In this document: one piece after another, positions 48,013 through 59,223 of the stretch | Layout: each line of letters begins with the position of its first letter | Numbering within the stretch: position 1 is the stretch's first letter | Origin: Chondrosia reniformis | Lineage: Eukaryota; Porifera; Demospongiae; Chondrillida; Chondrillidae | Length of the DNA: 64,000 nucleotides | Reading direction: 5' to 3' | Assembly (NCBI GenBank): GCA_947172415.1 | Contig: OX359193.1 | Location: forward strand, 5,636,501-5,700,500 | Position numbers and translations under genes: made by a program | The notes under the pieces: generated by a model | What the model saw: only the letters and a program-made list of their open reading frames with translations | Database searches by the model: none | What the model was told of the DNA's origin: nothing

Positions 48013-50780
48013 TCAATATCTCTGAGAGGGGTGTGGATGGGAGGCTCCACCCACAGGATATGGGGCCCTATAGGTCCTTGGAGCCGGCACTGGATAGCCA
48101 GGACTAGTTTGCGTTAATCCAGAGCCTTGCTTTTTAGTCAATTCTTCCAGCTTCTCCAGTTTCACCTTACGTAGTAGGTATTTTGTCCTTTCTTCTGTGT
48201 ATTGAGACATAAAATCATCAACTGGTACCCTCTTTGCTAAGTATTCATCAACCAGCTCCTGCAGAGATATGGACAGGTAGGTAGAGACATGTACAGAGAT
48301 GGGCAGGTACGAGGGTTAATGTACTAACTTCACCCTTGGCCTCTGAATCTTCCGCCCCTTTCTTCAAATCTCTCTTCATCTCTGAAGATTCAAATTTATT
48401 CAAAAGATCCACTAGGAAATAAGATACATCTTATAATTGGTCATCCATAATCACATACAATATATGGCCATCACACCGGGCTATGTAAACTGGGATCCTA
48501 AGCACCACTGTTCAGTCACACTGTTATTACTATTGTCTCATTCATGTCACATTGGACAGACTAGTAGATATGATGACTATAATATCTGTACACTATTATA
48601 TAGACAGAGATAAACAGCTAACAGGGAAAAGTACATACATATTTAGAGGAGGAAGGAGTGAGCTATTCTGTACAAACAAGTACATCAGGACACACCCACC
48701 AAGTACACCTGGACACACCCTATCTAGTCTTGACCCTGTATGACAGATGCCATTATTTGCTGTCTCCCAGGGTCTGGAAATGTTTAGGCCTGAAATATGT
48801 ATTGGAGGAGGATGAAGTAGAAATTATAAACTCATTACTCACATATTTGTGGAAGTATATATACATTTTCTTTGTTAATGATATTCATATTAGCAGGAGT
48901 AACACTACAAAGGGCCTAATTGGTCTGTGTTGTACATACATACATATATATATGTACTTTAGATCCTGGATGTTTTCCTTAAACCTTGAAAGGAGGTAGC
49001 AAATAAAATGGCAGCTGACAAACGGGTGCACAAAATTTCACCCACTGTCAAGTCAAGCCCACCAATCATGTACATCAGGTCACACCCATCATGTACATCA
49101 GGTCACACCCATCATGTACATCAGGACACACCCATCATGTACATCAGGACACACCCATCATGTACATCAGGTCACACCCATCATGTACATCAGGACACAC
49201 CCATCATGTACATCAGGACACACCCATCATGTACATCAGGTCACACCCATCATGTACATCAGGTCACACCCATCATGTACATCAGGACACACCCATCATG
49301 TACATCAGGACACACCCATCATGTACATCAGGACACACCCATCATGTACATCAGGTCACACCCATCATGTACATCAGGTCACACCCATCATGTACATCAG
49401 GTCACACCCATCATGTACATCAGGACACACCCATCATGTACATCAGGACACACCCATCATGTACATCAGGTCACACCCATCATGTACATCAGGTCACACC
49501 CATCATGTACATCAGGTCACACCCATCATGTACATCAGGACACACCCATCATGTACATCAGGTCACACCCACCCATTTTGGTGTACTGTTGCTGGTAGCG
49601 ATTCTGCAGTGTCTGCACTTCCAAGCAACAGTGAGTTAGTTTTTCCTTTTTCTCTTTGAGGACTGGCTCCTGAGCTAGGGTCTCTGATGCCATGGACTTG
49701 TTCTCCTTGACAGCCTCCTCTCTTCCCTTTGTAATTCTTCTCAACTATGTAAAACAGACCACACAATATAGGAAGGTGATCTTTTAGACTCAGCACCAAG
49801 TACATACCAACACACTGTAGGACTGCCTGTGTTAGGGATTGAATTAACCATCCCATCATATGAGAATCTAAAACACACATTCCTACATACTACGCACAAC
49901 CATTCTACTGTAAAAGGCCTATAGGGAACTGAATCTAGTAATGCCTCGGTGAGGATACAAGAGTCTTCTCTTTATGTTTCTGTTCCACTGGGCCAGACTA
50001 CTGTTTCTGGGAAACCACTCTTCATGCAATGCACACATGTTCACTTGTACCATGACACAGGTTCCACTATAATGTGGATATGTCATTGAATGGTAATACG
50101 TACATAGTTTGGTATATAGCACATACATATGAATGAATATTGCCTTTTCATACCATACTATGTATTACCATTCAATGACATATACACATTATTGTGCAAC
50201 CTGCCTTTTCATGCCATCTATGTGTCCTAATATCTATCTGGATGCATTAGATGGGTGACAGGACTATCATGGCTTCTATAAGTTTCTAATAATCAGTAGA
50301 CGCACTGGTCATCTAACATAGTAGGATCTATATCCCTATACTACATGTTAGAGGTCCCAGGTTGGCTGTCTAAGGAGGGAGCACGTCACTCACATCACTA
50401 AGACTATCTTCTAACGTAGTAAAGAAGATAATAAATGCAGTTTCATCCGAGTTGAGATCTTTCAGTTCTTCTAGAGTCAGTTCTTCAAGTTTTTCAGTTG
50501 GTATAGTGATTCCCGAAAGAGACTTAGATCTTTCAACTTTAGTTAAATCGCTTGATGAAGACTGAGTCGAAGACATTCTGGGCGGGTACTGGACCTGGGG
50601 GGTCGTCGCGGGTGGATTTGAACGAGGAGTTGGCTGGGGTATCTGGGGAACGGGAGGCGGTCCAGAAGAGAAACCTTGGTGTGGTTGAGCATACTGGGGC
50701 GTGTAAGCTCCGTACTGAGGGTAAGGTTGCGGAGGTCTCTGTGTGGCATGATTAAACTGAGGATAAGGAGTATAAGACAT
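48013..50780 (-). CDS. VPS37: ESCRT-I subunit VPS37-like
   Basis: Four minus-strand exons join in phase: 50394-50780, 49573-49744, 48329-48411 and 48013-48258 (295 aa). The N-terminal ~85 residues are Pro/Tyr/Gln-rich (YPQYGAYTPQYAQPHQGF) and probably disordered. The Mod(r) domain follows: LEELTLEELKDLNSDETAF, then ENKSMASETLAQEPVLKEK, LEVQTLQNRYQQ and DEYLAKRVPVDDFMSQY, ending KVKLEKLEELTKK. It closes with a short Pro-rich tail. The order matches VPS37B/C-type Mod(r) domains, the ESCRT-I component that acts in endosomal cargo sorting. The donor after exon 2 was placed at GTGGGT (49567-49572) because this keeps the phase. The intron then begins inside a 23-bp array. It has a 139-bp divergent promoter with CFAP251. 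Confidence 0.88.
49066..49572. repeat. 23-bp tandem array, ~22 copies, VPS37 intron 2
   Basis: The unit is ATCATGTACATCAGGACACACCC, alternating between AGGACACA and AGGTCACA variants with almost no other change. The array starts at the exon 2 donor. On the minus strand every unit contains ATGGGTGTG, close to the ATGG/GTGGGTGTG at the real splice site. A related short block (ACATCAGGACACACCCACC) also occurs at 48682. Since 23 is not a multiple of three, the long frames seen here in all registers are artefacts. Confidence 0.96.
49865..50026 (+). repeat. dispersed ~180-bp intronic repeat, copy 4 (diverged)
   Basis: Retains CTACTGTAAAAGGCCTATAG, GAGGATACA.GAGTCTTCTC and CCACTGGGCCAGACTACTGT, in VPS37 intron 1. 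More diverged than copies 1 and 2. Confidence 0.7.
50065..50196. repeat. inverted repeat with ~50-bp arms, VPS37 intron 1
   Basis: Left arm 50065-50116 and right arm 50151-50196 share ATGTCATTGAATGGTAATAC in inverted orientation, with a few indels toward the ends. A 34-nt loop contains CATATGAATGAATATT. It is a small MITE-like hairpin or a structured intron segment. Confidence 0.85.
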
Positions 50781-50919
50781 CTTCGTCCTCCCGAATTACT
50801 CCGTCATATGAAGATCACGTGCCCGTATTCACCATGGCAATCAACCCAATCTTCAAAATGGATGCCATCAAAATTCTAAATTCCTAACTTTCTTTGTTAG
50901 TTGTAATAATATATTAGTA
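50781..50919. promoter_or_regulatory. bidirectional promoter interval VPS37 / CFAP251
   Basis: Only 139 bp separate the two divergent start codons. It contains ATCACGTG (50813-50820). Inferred from gene arrangement. Confidence 0.5.
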
Positions 50920-53900
50920 ATGGCTTCGAAATTTGGTTCTATTAATGAATCTTCTACAAGCGTTAATGTCCACAAGTCAGAAGGAAGTGATCTAAAAAGC
51001 CTGATTGATACGGCTGAGCCTCTGGATTGTTTTAATGCAGCTCCTGGAAAGCAAGCACTGGTGCGACCGCGTATTTTATCTAACTATTTGAATATCACGT
51101 TTATTTATTTATTTGGCAGAACCTAAGCTGGTGCTTTGGGTATAATCCCTCTCTTCCTGTTCACAACATTTCCAACGGAAACAGAAGAGTAAGCTACATT
51201 GCCCAAGGTATTATATTCGGCAGTAGATTTCATGTCATTGTTGTCCACAAGAATAGCCACTAGATGTTTCAATTTTAATAAGTTGGATGTGATATTAACT
51301 TTTAAATGGACCTTGTTAACTATTTTTGTATATTCTCCTGTTTTCAGGCAATTTTCTATGTAGCTGCCCACAGTGGGGTCTTGTTTGATTTGGAGAACAA
51401 CCGACAGTGTCAACTGACCTGCCACGTCAGTCCTCACTCTCCATGAATAATATAACACACCATTTTCTTACAAGTTACACATCTAAAGTAAAGGCCTGTA
51501 GGGAAACAAACCTGCTGAGAGCTTTGGATGAGGATACAAGATTTCACCTTCTCTTTCTCTTCTTCTTCACTGGGCCATGCACTGCAAAGGACTTCTATGA
51601 GGTGTAGTTGTACACTCTGTTTCTTTATCCCTGTAGAGCAACCCGATCCTGTGTACAGCTGTGAGCAAGGACAGACGTTGGCTGGCCATGGGAGATGTCG
51701 GCAAGGACTGTTGTGTGTCTATTTGGGACTCCTTTTCAGGTGTACCGGTGAGGACCATATTCCAGGATGTGGGGAAGGGAACAGTGGCACTGTGCTTCTC
51801 TCATGATGCCAAGTACCTTGCCATCATCAGCATGGGCATACCACAGGTAAGTACGTACGTACGTATGTACATATGTATGTATGTAGAGTTCCGTACATAA
51901 TATAAATATTAAGTGTAGAATACCTTTCATTTTAGAAAGTTTCAATTTTTGATTGGACTTCAGAACAACAGCTGCCTTGCTGCAGTGTACAATTGGACCC
52001 TCACACTAACAAACAGGTACACATACATACAAATGTATGTACATATACATACATAGACCTATGTATATACGTACGTATGTACGTACATATTTGTGTCTAA
52101 GATCTCATATGCTGCTGTATGCATGCACCCTTTAATACATACATATACATACGTAGGTGCTTTACTGAGCATGAATGTTTGTGTGAATTGTATTTTAGGA
52201 ACACATATCATTTGGTGAGAGTGACTCGTCACAGCTAATTAGTAATGGAGAAGAGCAAGTTGTGTTTTATATGTGGGTAAGTGCATGTAATGTCTCCTCG
52301 GGATTTTAGTGTATCTTGATACTTACGTAGTACTTTCTCATTTTTTAAATTTTAGAAAGATGATAAAATAGAATATCACTTGCCTCAATTAAGTGATCGA
52401 GACTTTAATCGTACTCTTGGCTTCCTGTCAGGGTCTACCTTTATACCAGGCAGTGATCTTGCCCTAACAACTACCTCTGAGGGCCTTGGTGTGGTCTGGG
52501 AAATTGAACAGCGTCCAAACAAGGAGGGAAAGGAGGCCAGACACGCCCCAGAACCCCATATATGGAAACCTATGAAATTGATGAAACTACACACCTCACC
52601 AATAACAGCTGTCACTGTAGCTGATTCGTAAGTGGTGCAGTATGTTTATACTTCTAAACAATGTTGTATACATATGTATGTACGTACTGTATGTGTGTAG
52701 ATATGTTGTAGTAGGAGACAGTGCAGGTGATATAAAGTTTTTTGATTCTGAACTTAAGATGATAAATTGGTAAGCTTTTCACTGTATGAAAGAGCAGTGT
52801 TTATTGTACCCATTGCAACCACTAGTAGCTCTTCAAATGAGGCCTAGTACGTACGTATATGTACTTCTATCATGACCATCCATTGTTCAATGTCTACAGG
52901 TATGATTCATTCAAATATGGACCAATCGTATCTCTCTCATTTACTTTTCTTCCTAAAGCTCACAGATTGTAAGTCATTCTTAAACTAGTGTGCACTGATG
53001 CATACATGTACATACATATGTACGTACCATTGTATGCATGTATTATATGACCAAATGGAAAAGGAATTAGAGAAGAAATTTTAGTTTTTGTGTGTATCCA
53101 TTAGTCCTAAATTGTATTTTTGATATTTACTGAAAGTTTGTTTGATTTATGTAGAGATGGCCGAAGAACTACATTGGCTCCCAAGTCAGCTCAATCTACA
53201 ATTGAAGCCAAACCATTTACCGTACCTGATTTCATAATTGCAACGACTACTGCTTCTGTGGCCTATGTCAATGTTAAGACAATTTCCTCCCACCTTGTGC
53301 TCAATGAGCATGATGCTGCAGTTAATGCTTTAGCAGCTCACCCAAAAGAGTAAGCCTTTAATACTATGTACGTACCTACACATGTGATTTTGATTATTCA
53401 TACAATTATACTTACTTACTATGGCTGCTTAATTCCAGCCTACTCTTGAAGTGTTAAACCATTTTCACACATCACTAGTGTTATGGAAGCTGGTAGGGTA
53501 TTTTACATACTGCAGGCCCAGATTACTGATTGGCAGTTACTCGTGTAAACTGAAGCTATGGGACTATAAGCACAAGTAAGTATGTATGTATGTATGTATG
53601 TATGTATGTATGTATGTATGTATGTATGTATGTATGTATGTATGTATGTATGTATGTATGTATGTATGTATGTATGTATGTATGTATGTATGTATGTATG
53701 TATGTATGTATGTATGTATGTATGTATGTATGTATGTATGTATGTATGTATGTATGTATGTATGTATGTATGTATGTATGTATGTATGTATGTATGTATG
53801 TATGTATGTATGTATGTATGTATGTATGTATGTATGTATGTATGTATGTATGTATGTATGTATGTATGTATGTATGTATGTATGTATGTATGTATGTATG

Positions 53901-56900
53901 TATGTATGTATGTATGTATGTATGTATGTATGTATGTATGTATGTATGTATGTATGTACGTATGTATGTACAATGTGTACTGACTGATACTTTGTATAAT
54001 ACATATAAAGCTTACTAATTCATATGTACTGTGTACATACGTAATATGTACATGAATTATTCAAGTGTATCAAGATATACAGTACTTCAGATCGAGACAT
54101 TCACATATATACGTACATAATTGTTGATCTATAGAGCAGTGTTGGCAGTTAGACAGTTTGAAGAGCCTAATTTTATTCAATGTGTCACTTTTGATCCTGA
54201 GGGGATGTTTATTGGTACGTATGGTTGACTGTACATGCTCCCAATATAAGTGCATGACCTACATATGTACGCATGTATGTATGAGCACTCTATGTTGGCA
54301 ATACATTGGTGTGTATATATCCCCCTCCTACATACGATGTGTTGTCTTTGGTCTGTCAGGTGTTGGTTGCACTAATGGAGTCGTGTGTGTTTTGGATGCC
54401 ATCAGCTTGCAAGATGTTTGTGAACCTTTTGAATTTGCTAAAGACTGTATCACACACATTGTGTTCTCACACGATTCAAGATACCTTGCTACTGCAGTGA
54501 GTGGGTGACTAGCTTGACATGTCTGCTTGTAGAGGTGGTGATTGAGTAGTGACTGTACTATTAGTAGCTCTACTATAGTGAGTGGGTGATTGGGACATGT
54601 CTGTAGAGGAGATGTATGAATTATCTGCTTGCTCTCGATTCTTAGGACTTAGATCTTTGTGTTACAGTATTTGAATGCCTGCTAAAAGAAGAAGAAGACA
54701 AAGAAGAAACAAAGGAAATGACTTGGAGTTATTTGGGAAAGCATCGAGCCCATTACAAGCCGATAACAGGTACGTACGTACTTAGTTTATATCGTGCTAT
54801 GAAGGTGCAGATCTTGCGGTGTTTCCGTGGTGTAGTGGCTATCACGTCAGTCTAACACACTGAAGGTCCCCGGTTCGATCCCGGGCGGAAACACTTTTTT
54901 ATTTTTTTCCTCACTTGGCAATTTCCTAGGTTTACAATTCGGAATCTCCACGAATTCTGGTTCTCCAAGATTGCTTTCACTAGGACAGGACAGAGTATTG
55001 GTGAGATCAGATACAGACCAACATTACTGAATAGGTTCAACCCGCCATTATGTTATAAATGTGTATCAATTACGTACGTAGGTGGAATATGACCTGTCCA
55101 ATAGTGCAGTAGATGACTTGAGGGTGGTAGGCACGGATAGAATTGAGCAAAGTGCAGTGCCTCTAGCCTTCACCTGGTACCCAGCACTGTCCAAGGAGCC
55201 CTTCATCATCACAGCCAATGATCAAGTACGTAAAAATATCTGCACCTGTATATCCAATTCTGTTTTTGCAGTGTCTGCCATGTTATACGTAGCTTTGACA
55301 CTCTTTGAACTTGTTGCTTAACTCTACTTAGTATAAGCTGAAGCTGTACAATGCCACAACTAAGATGTGTCGCAAGACCTTGCTTGGGCCCCTGTATGGC
55401 ACTCCTATCACAAGGTACGTACTTGCATACCTACGTACATATGTAGATACATGTACATACGTGCTTCTTTGTGTGGCAGAATGAACATATTATCAAGTCC
55501 TGTTATCAAGTCTGAAAATGGGGAAGAAGTGAGAAGATTCATGTCTTTTACCACCAAGGATAAGGTAACCTTTGACCTTTATACCTTGGCATAGCTGCAG
55601 TTGCTGAGTGATGCAGTGTGTTCATGTAGTCCCTCTCTTGTGCCTGTGTCCCCTGTGTGCTCGTATAGTCCCTCTCTTGTGCCTGTGTCCCCTGTGTACT
55701 CATATAGTCCCTCTCTTGTGCCTGTGTCCCCTGTGTACTCGTATAGTCCCTCTCTTGTGCCTGTGTCCCCTGTGTACTCGTATAGTCCCTCTCTTGTGCC
55801 TGTGTCCCCTGTGTACTCGTATAGTCCCTCTCTTGTGCCTGTGTCCCCTGTGTACTCGTATAGTCTCTCTCTTGTGCCTGTGTCCCCTGTGTACTCATAT
55901 AGTCCCTCTCTTGTGCCTGTGTCCCCTGTGTACTCATATAGTCCCTCTCTTGTGTGCTCCTCAGGTTGGGTTGCTGCTTCTCCCTCACGATGGCAATCCA
56001 AACAATTGTGTGGCATTCACTGCTCATCCCGGTCAGGTAAACACAATACATAATGTCTAAAGGAGTAAGAGAATTATCATCAATTGCCTACTCCGTTGCA
56101 TGTGCGTAGATAACAGAAATGAGTAGCTCATTTGATGGAGAGTTTGTGTTTACAGCAGGTGGAGAGGATTGTATAGTAAACTTGTGGAAGGTTAATTCAG
56201 AGTAAGTTTTGAATGCCCCTAACTAATTATATGTACATCTGCAGGGTAAATCAATTTGAAATATGTTATTTTACTTTCTTTATCATTGGAGATAAGATAT
56301 GATATTGTCTCTGAGTAGTGGCAACTCTATTAATTAATATTCCCATTCTGCCTCCTCTCTAGTGTGTTGGAGATATCCTCTAAACTGGGAGGAGAGGGTC
56401 TGCTGCCTTTCTATGCCATGTTGGAAGGAGGAAGGGATGGACCCTTATTTGCTGAACTGGAGGATTACTTTTATTATGCTCAAATTAAGAGGTAACCAAT
56501 GTACTGTACACAGAGCAAGTAGCACGTTATTTATCTGTACACTGTCACCAAATCAGTCACCTACGTATGTAACAAGCCCAACCTTGTGTTTGTTTATGTG
56601 TGAAAGAGATGTGCTACTTTATGTAACTTCCAGTCAAGGCCCAAAAACTATGGAGACAAGAGAGGTTTCTACAAAAGTACTTTTGGATCAAGTACCCAGC
56701 ATTATGCGAGCAATAGGATTTTATCCCACTGAACAAGAAGTAAGCATTGTGTGGTTACCATGTGTATTGTAGAATATGCATTAAAACTAAAATGGTTTTC
56801 CTTGGATTACATGCTTTAAATCCTTGTCTTATGTGTCAGATTGAGGATCTTTTAAATGAAGTAAAGTTTAGCGAATATGTAGACACAGGAAAGTATGTCT

Positions 56901-57419
56901 CTAGTTTGGAATTGGGAGTTTTTATCAGATGTAAGTAAATGTTCAAGGTAATTTACATGTTTGTATGTTTATCTCTCTGGTCATTTGGTGTGCAGTGTAC
57001 ATTAACCACAGACCCGCCTTTGGGTTATCCCCAAAACAACTTGTGAATGCCTTCAAAACGCTGGGCTCACGACAAGAGACCCTGGACTGGTCCATTCTAC
57101 AAACTGATCTCCTCTCACTTCTACAACAGAACGGTATGTGTACCAGTAATGCATACTCATGCTACTTTTATTTGTTTCCCCTTTGTGGTTGGATGGGATG
57201 AGTTTGTTATTTGCACATGTTGTGCACCTTCATCATGCAGGTGAAGGCATTTCAAGTGAAGAATTAGTTGACCACCTGATGACTCTGTTAGGATTTGTTG
57301 ATGATCCAGAGGCTCAGTTTGTATATAACGAGGATCCCATCAAAGCCATTAAAGAGAATATATCCCAAAATATTACTGTTGGGAAGTTTACTGAAGAAAT
57401 ATTAGGATTCCAATTGTAA
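50920..57419 (+). CDS. CFAP251: cilia- and flagella-associated protein 251 (WDR66)
   Basis: 25 exons sum to 2853 nt (950 aa): 50920-51060, 51120-51188, 51348-51425, 51637-51846, 51936-52016, 52199-52276, 52356-52627, 52701-52769, 52900-52968, 53155-53349, 53516-53575, 54135-54214, 54360-54496, 54646-54769, 54930-55000, 55082-55225, 55332-55414, 55480-55564, 55965-56036, 56110-56201, 56363-56491, 56634-56739, 56840-56930, 56996-57133 and 57241-57419. The WD40 propellers begin [14 protein letters not shown] and include [24 protein letters not shown] and [13 protein letters not shown]. The C-terminal half has [23 protein letters not shown] and FSEYVDTGK, all as in human WDR66. It belongs to the calmodulin- and spoke-associated complex at the base of radial spoke 3 in axonemes. 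The Glu-rich N-terminal extension of mammals is missing. The exon 3 donor (GTCAGT) is weak but gives the expected protein. Confidence 0.94.
51441..51580 (+). repeat. dispersed ~180-bp intronic repeat, copy 5
   Basis: Retains CCATTTTCTTACA, GTAAAGGCCTGTAGGG, CTGAGAGCTTTGGATGAGG and CTTCACTGGGCCATG, in CFAP251 intron 3. Partly decayed. Confidence 0.7.
53577..53970. repeat. (TATG)n microsatellite, ~97 units, CFAP251 intron 11
   Basis: A nearly pure tetranucleotide array of about 390 bp with one interruption (TACG) near its right end. It starts at the exon 11 donor (CACAA/GTAAGTATG), so the splice site itself runs into the array. Frames without stops on both strands are artefacts. Confidence 0.98.
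54821..54893 (+). tRNA. tRNA-Val (AAC)
   Basis: A 73-nt cloverleaf. The acceptor stem GTTTCCG pairs with CGGAAAC, with discriminator A at 54893. The D arm contains TGGTGTAGTGGCTATCA (A box). The anticodon loop is CTAACAC with anticodon AAC. The T arm is CCCCGGTTCGATCCCGGG (B box). A run of T follows at 54896-54901, a pol III terminator. It lies in CFAP251 intron 14 on the same strand. The sequence is close to other metazoan tRNA-Val(AAC) as remembered and looks functional. Confidence 0.96.
55622..55955. repeat. 39-bp tandem array, ~8.5 copies, CFAP251 intron 18
   Basis: The unit is 39 bp, built around ATAGTCCCTCTCTTGTGCC and TGTGTCCCCTGTGTACTCG, nearly identical between copies. Because 39 is 13 codons, the frame is stable. 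The frame of the following exon (exon 19, from 55965) is open backward through the whole array to about 55608. The array ends 9 bp before the exon 19 start and contributes the pyrimidine-rich tract upstream of its acceptor. Confidence 0.96.
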
Positions 57420-57771
57420 CTTCAGACATACGTATATACTCTTGAAGAACTATACAATAAACAACACACAATGCATATGCTATATTAAGCTGCAATAATT
57501 ATCTATACATGTGGACATTATTTATCTCAGATTGTACTGTGACTTTGTTTATAAATACAATGTCACTGGTTGCCATTTATATATAGGACTTGAGTCCTCC
57601 TCAGCCTAGATAAGACTCTGCATACTAGCTGGTTCAGCAGATAATTCCATTGATCATCACATCTCAAATATTTACATATGTATTTGGAACAACTTGTACA
57701 GACAAATAAATAAACAAGAACTTTCAAAGTTCCACAACTGTTGCTTCATGAGCAGATTGTACAACTAAAAT
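57420..57771. other. tail-to-tail spacer CFAP251 / F-box gene
   Basis: CAATAAACAAC near 57455 may be the CFAP251 poly(A) signal. On the other strand, TTTATT motifs near 57520 and 57705 could serve the F-box gene. Nothing else was recognised. Confidence 0.45.
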
Positions 57772-58666
57772 TCATAAACGTTTAAGTCTGTTTCTGCTGG
57801 CCTTGCTGCCTATCTTGGTGGAAGGCCTAATTGCTGGTGTCATGCCATCATCAAGGTCCTCTGGAAACAGACATCTCTTCACTTCACTTTCATCTTCTTC
57901 TGGGAAGACATTCAACTTAGCAACACTCTCCAGGAGAGAGCTATAATTGCTGGGAGTTCTCAAAATGCTGGAGAGTGGAGATGGTTGACTCTTCTTTCTC
58001 TGTGCAAGGGAGCTGTACTGGATGCTACTCAATGGACTGGTACCAGTAACCATAGGCCAACACACTTGGGTAGAGGCTTGGGAAGGAGGAGTAGAGGAGC
58101 AATGGTTCTCCTGTGAAGAGAGACATCAAAGGAAGATCCATAATCATTACATGCAATAGCACAGTTGTAAGGTATGCAAAGGTAGGCATGCTGTTCAATT
58201 GGTGTTAACTGTGTGTCATCTTATGCTCTTTAGAGTGTTAATCTCTTTGTGGCCCAATGGTGTAGAACATGTTTAGAAATTAAAGCATTTGTCTTCTTCT
58301 AACCATTTCACTTTGCCATTCCTTCCTCTTAGTGTCTACAAAACTAGCTCTTCGCTTTGATAAACATTCTTCTTGTATGAGATATTTCCATTTCTTGCAA
58401 ACTTGACAAGCTCTAATAACAAATACATAAGCATGTCCTAACTTTACATTACATTACAGCATGTTGTGGACATACCTGCACAAGTCTGAGGCGGGGAGCT
58501 TCAACAGGATCATGATGGCTACCTCTGACGGCAGATAACTGACAATATCAACTTTAGATGACGGGAGAGGAGGGACAGGCTTGCTAAAAAAGTCTGGATA
58601 TGTTCTCTTTGGGGTTATAATAGGCGGGAGGACAATCGAATATGGCGTTGGAGGTGTTCCAGACAT
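57772..58666 (-). CDS. small F-box protein with Ser/Pro-rich tail ending in RL
   Basis: Three minus-strand exons join in phase: 58476-58666, 58304-58412 and 57772-58110 (212 aa). The start is taken at MSGTPPTPYSIVLPP. Residues ~40-80 form an F-box: VSYLPSEVAIMILLKLPASD, then LCRACQVCKKWKYLIQEE across the first splice. The remainder is rich in Ser, Pro and charged residues (SPLSSIQYSSLAQRKKSQP, FPEEDESEVKRCLFPEDLDD) and ends in NRLKRL. It is presumably an SCF substrate adaptor. The C-terminal Arg-Leu resembles the RL tail of Emi1/FBXO5-type APC/C inhibitors. The zinc-binding region of that family is not visible, so I do not assign it. Confidence 0.72.
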
Positions 58667-59223
58667 CCTCCTTATCTGATTCCTCGTACAACTGGACCAC
58701 TGGCAGTGCACTCTATTAGAGAGAGTATCGACATTGTGAATAAGAACAGTCGAAGGAACAGGAATCCTTAGAGCATTTACCTTTCATTCCTTGATGGAGT
58801 CAATAGTTGAGAAAGGGCCATATTTCAGGTAGACTGATCTGAACGATAAATCAAAGGGCGAGGGGCTCCAGAGAAGAGCTTTGACAGCGATTTCCTGGAT
58901 AGGTCGTACAGTTGGTATAATTGGCGCTCAAATTTTGCCGCCACATAAAATCGGAGGACGTTAAGTACTAAAATTAGTAACATTATGATGCAATTAAATT
59001 GCTAAAAATAAAGTCATAAGATAAATGGCCGAATAGTAGGTAAGTGTACGTAAAATATAACTCTTTTGTGTTATAGCGCTTTAGGAAAGAGAACTTTCTA
59101 TAGTTACTTAAATGGAGTGAGAGTGTGTACAGTTCTTCTGTCAGTGCTAAACTGAATTGTATGGCTCTTATATTCCCTGGTAGTAATAATCACAGGAAAT
59201 CCAAACTACGGAATTCTCTCCAA
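58667..59223. promoter_or_regulatory. divergent interval F-box gene / BCAS3
   Basis: 557 bp between divergent start codons, presumably containing both promoters and 5' UTRs. No specific site was recognised beyond AT-rich sequence at 58970-59070. Confidence 0.45.

Noticed and set aside
49008-49659. Three long frames of SGHTHHVHQ type
   Set aside because: Artefacts of the 23-bp array in VPS37 intron 2, opposite in strand to that gene.
53503-54018. MYVC and YIHT repeat frames on both strands
   Set aside because: Products of the TATG microsatellite.
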